Shown in pieces: positions 29,590 through 29,867 of a DNA stretch of 29,867 nucleotides (its first letter is position 1; each line of letters begins with the position of its first letter). The DNA is from Acidithiobacillus_B sp049965315 (GTDB taxonomy: Bacteria; Pseudomonadota; Gammaproteobacteria; Acidithiobacillales; Acidithiobacillaceae): the NCBI RefSeq assembly GCF_049965315.1, contig NZ_JBMFWL010000023.1, positions 1-29,867 of the forward strand, written 5' to 3'. Below the pieces are notes generated by a model. It saw only the letters and a program-made list of their open reading frames with translations, did no database searches and was not told the DNA's origin. Position numbers and translations under genes: made by a program.

Positions 29590-29867
29590 TACTATCCAAT
29601 TCCTTTTCTCCAGGAGGGGCGCAGACGAGTTGGTGGAGTTTGTCGGGTTGCGCATAAACCGCATTTTTCCCGTAACCGGGAAGCCGGAAAAGGGCGCCGC
29701 AATGATACGGAGGAAGTTCGACCACGCGATCCGACAGGAGGCCGGCGGCTTCGCCGACGACGCGCACCTGCTCCGGCGTCAAGCGCAGCTCCGCGCGCGG
29801 ACTTTCTCCCGACCCGGGAGTTTCATGCCGAGCGTTCCCCAACGCTGGCCAGTTCCCGGCTCCACGA
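29552..29867 (-). CDS. Partial open frame entering from the right edge
   Basis: A minus-strand frame open to the edge of the window and ending with a stop at 29552–29554. Part of it (LTPEQVRVVGEAAGLLSDRV and the following 40 residues) looks protein-like, but no family is recognised and its last codons overlap the arsR promoter. It may be the C-terminus of a gene that begins outside. The opposite strand is also open here (from about 29631), so coding strand is unsure. Confidence 0.3.
   Translation of the reverse strand, partial: RGAGNWPALGNARHETPGSGESPRAELRLTPEQVRVVGEAAGLLSDRVVELPPYHCGALFRLPGYGKNAVYAQPDKLHQLVCAPPGEKELDSIDKQEKSYYFLV

Overview
The window reads as the chromosome of a GC-rich proteobacterium. 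The gene order argC–rpsI–rplM, the hemCDB cluster, the persulfide dioxygenase operon and the sulfur/NOx flavour of the genes point to a chemolithotrophic sulfur oxidiser, perhaps of the Acidithiobacillia or a neighbouring beta/gamma lineage. That placement is inference; no rRNA is present to fix it.

Region 1 (about 1–6700) looks like a response unit for oxygen limitation and nitrogen oxides. A NarX-type sensor kinase and a NarL-type regulator (+) meet a nitronate monooxygenase-like flavoprotein (-). Beyond it are a lipoyl H-protein-like carrier, a small four-helix membrane protein, a DUF2249 protein, a hemerythrin-domain protein and a 7Fe ferredoxin (+). Three sites of the FNR/CRP family (TTGAT-N4-RTCAA) sit in the two promoter regions of this island, at spacings that suit activation.

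Region 2 (about 6700–15830) is mostly housekeeping: a small family 2 glycosyltransferase, argC, the ribosomal pair rplM–rpsI with promoter and terminator, and the tightly packed chain argH–lptM–lysA–ybhB, all on the minus strand except the glycosyltransferase. Divergent from argH is hemC–hemD–hemB, coupled by ATGA overlaps.

Region 3 (about 15800–24290) is signalling. It starts with a dynamin-like GTPase and a triple-GAF GGDEF protein, in DNA clearly poorer in GC than the flanks. Next comes a stand-alone protoglobin in an operon with a degenerate EAL–HDOD protein, then a lone Rossmann-domain protein. It ends with a Roadblock-like protein paired with a second stand-alone protoglobin. The two globins are paralogues that differ at the residue aligned with the distal B10 tyrosine.

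Region 4 (about 24300–29867) handles metals and sulfur. An NRAMP-related transporter lies under a promoter overlapped by a Fur-like box, followed by an outer-membrane beta-barrel protein with a CsoR-like palindrome upstream. On the minus strand, arsR–MFS–dsrE-like–persulfide dioxygenase are joined by ATGA overlaps and preceded by a consensus-like promoter with an inverted-repeat operator. This is probably a self-regulated reactive-sulfur detoxification operon. The regulator has an unusual cysteine cluster in its wing and no good start codon.

No rRNA, tRNA, CRISPR array, transposase or prophage was seen.
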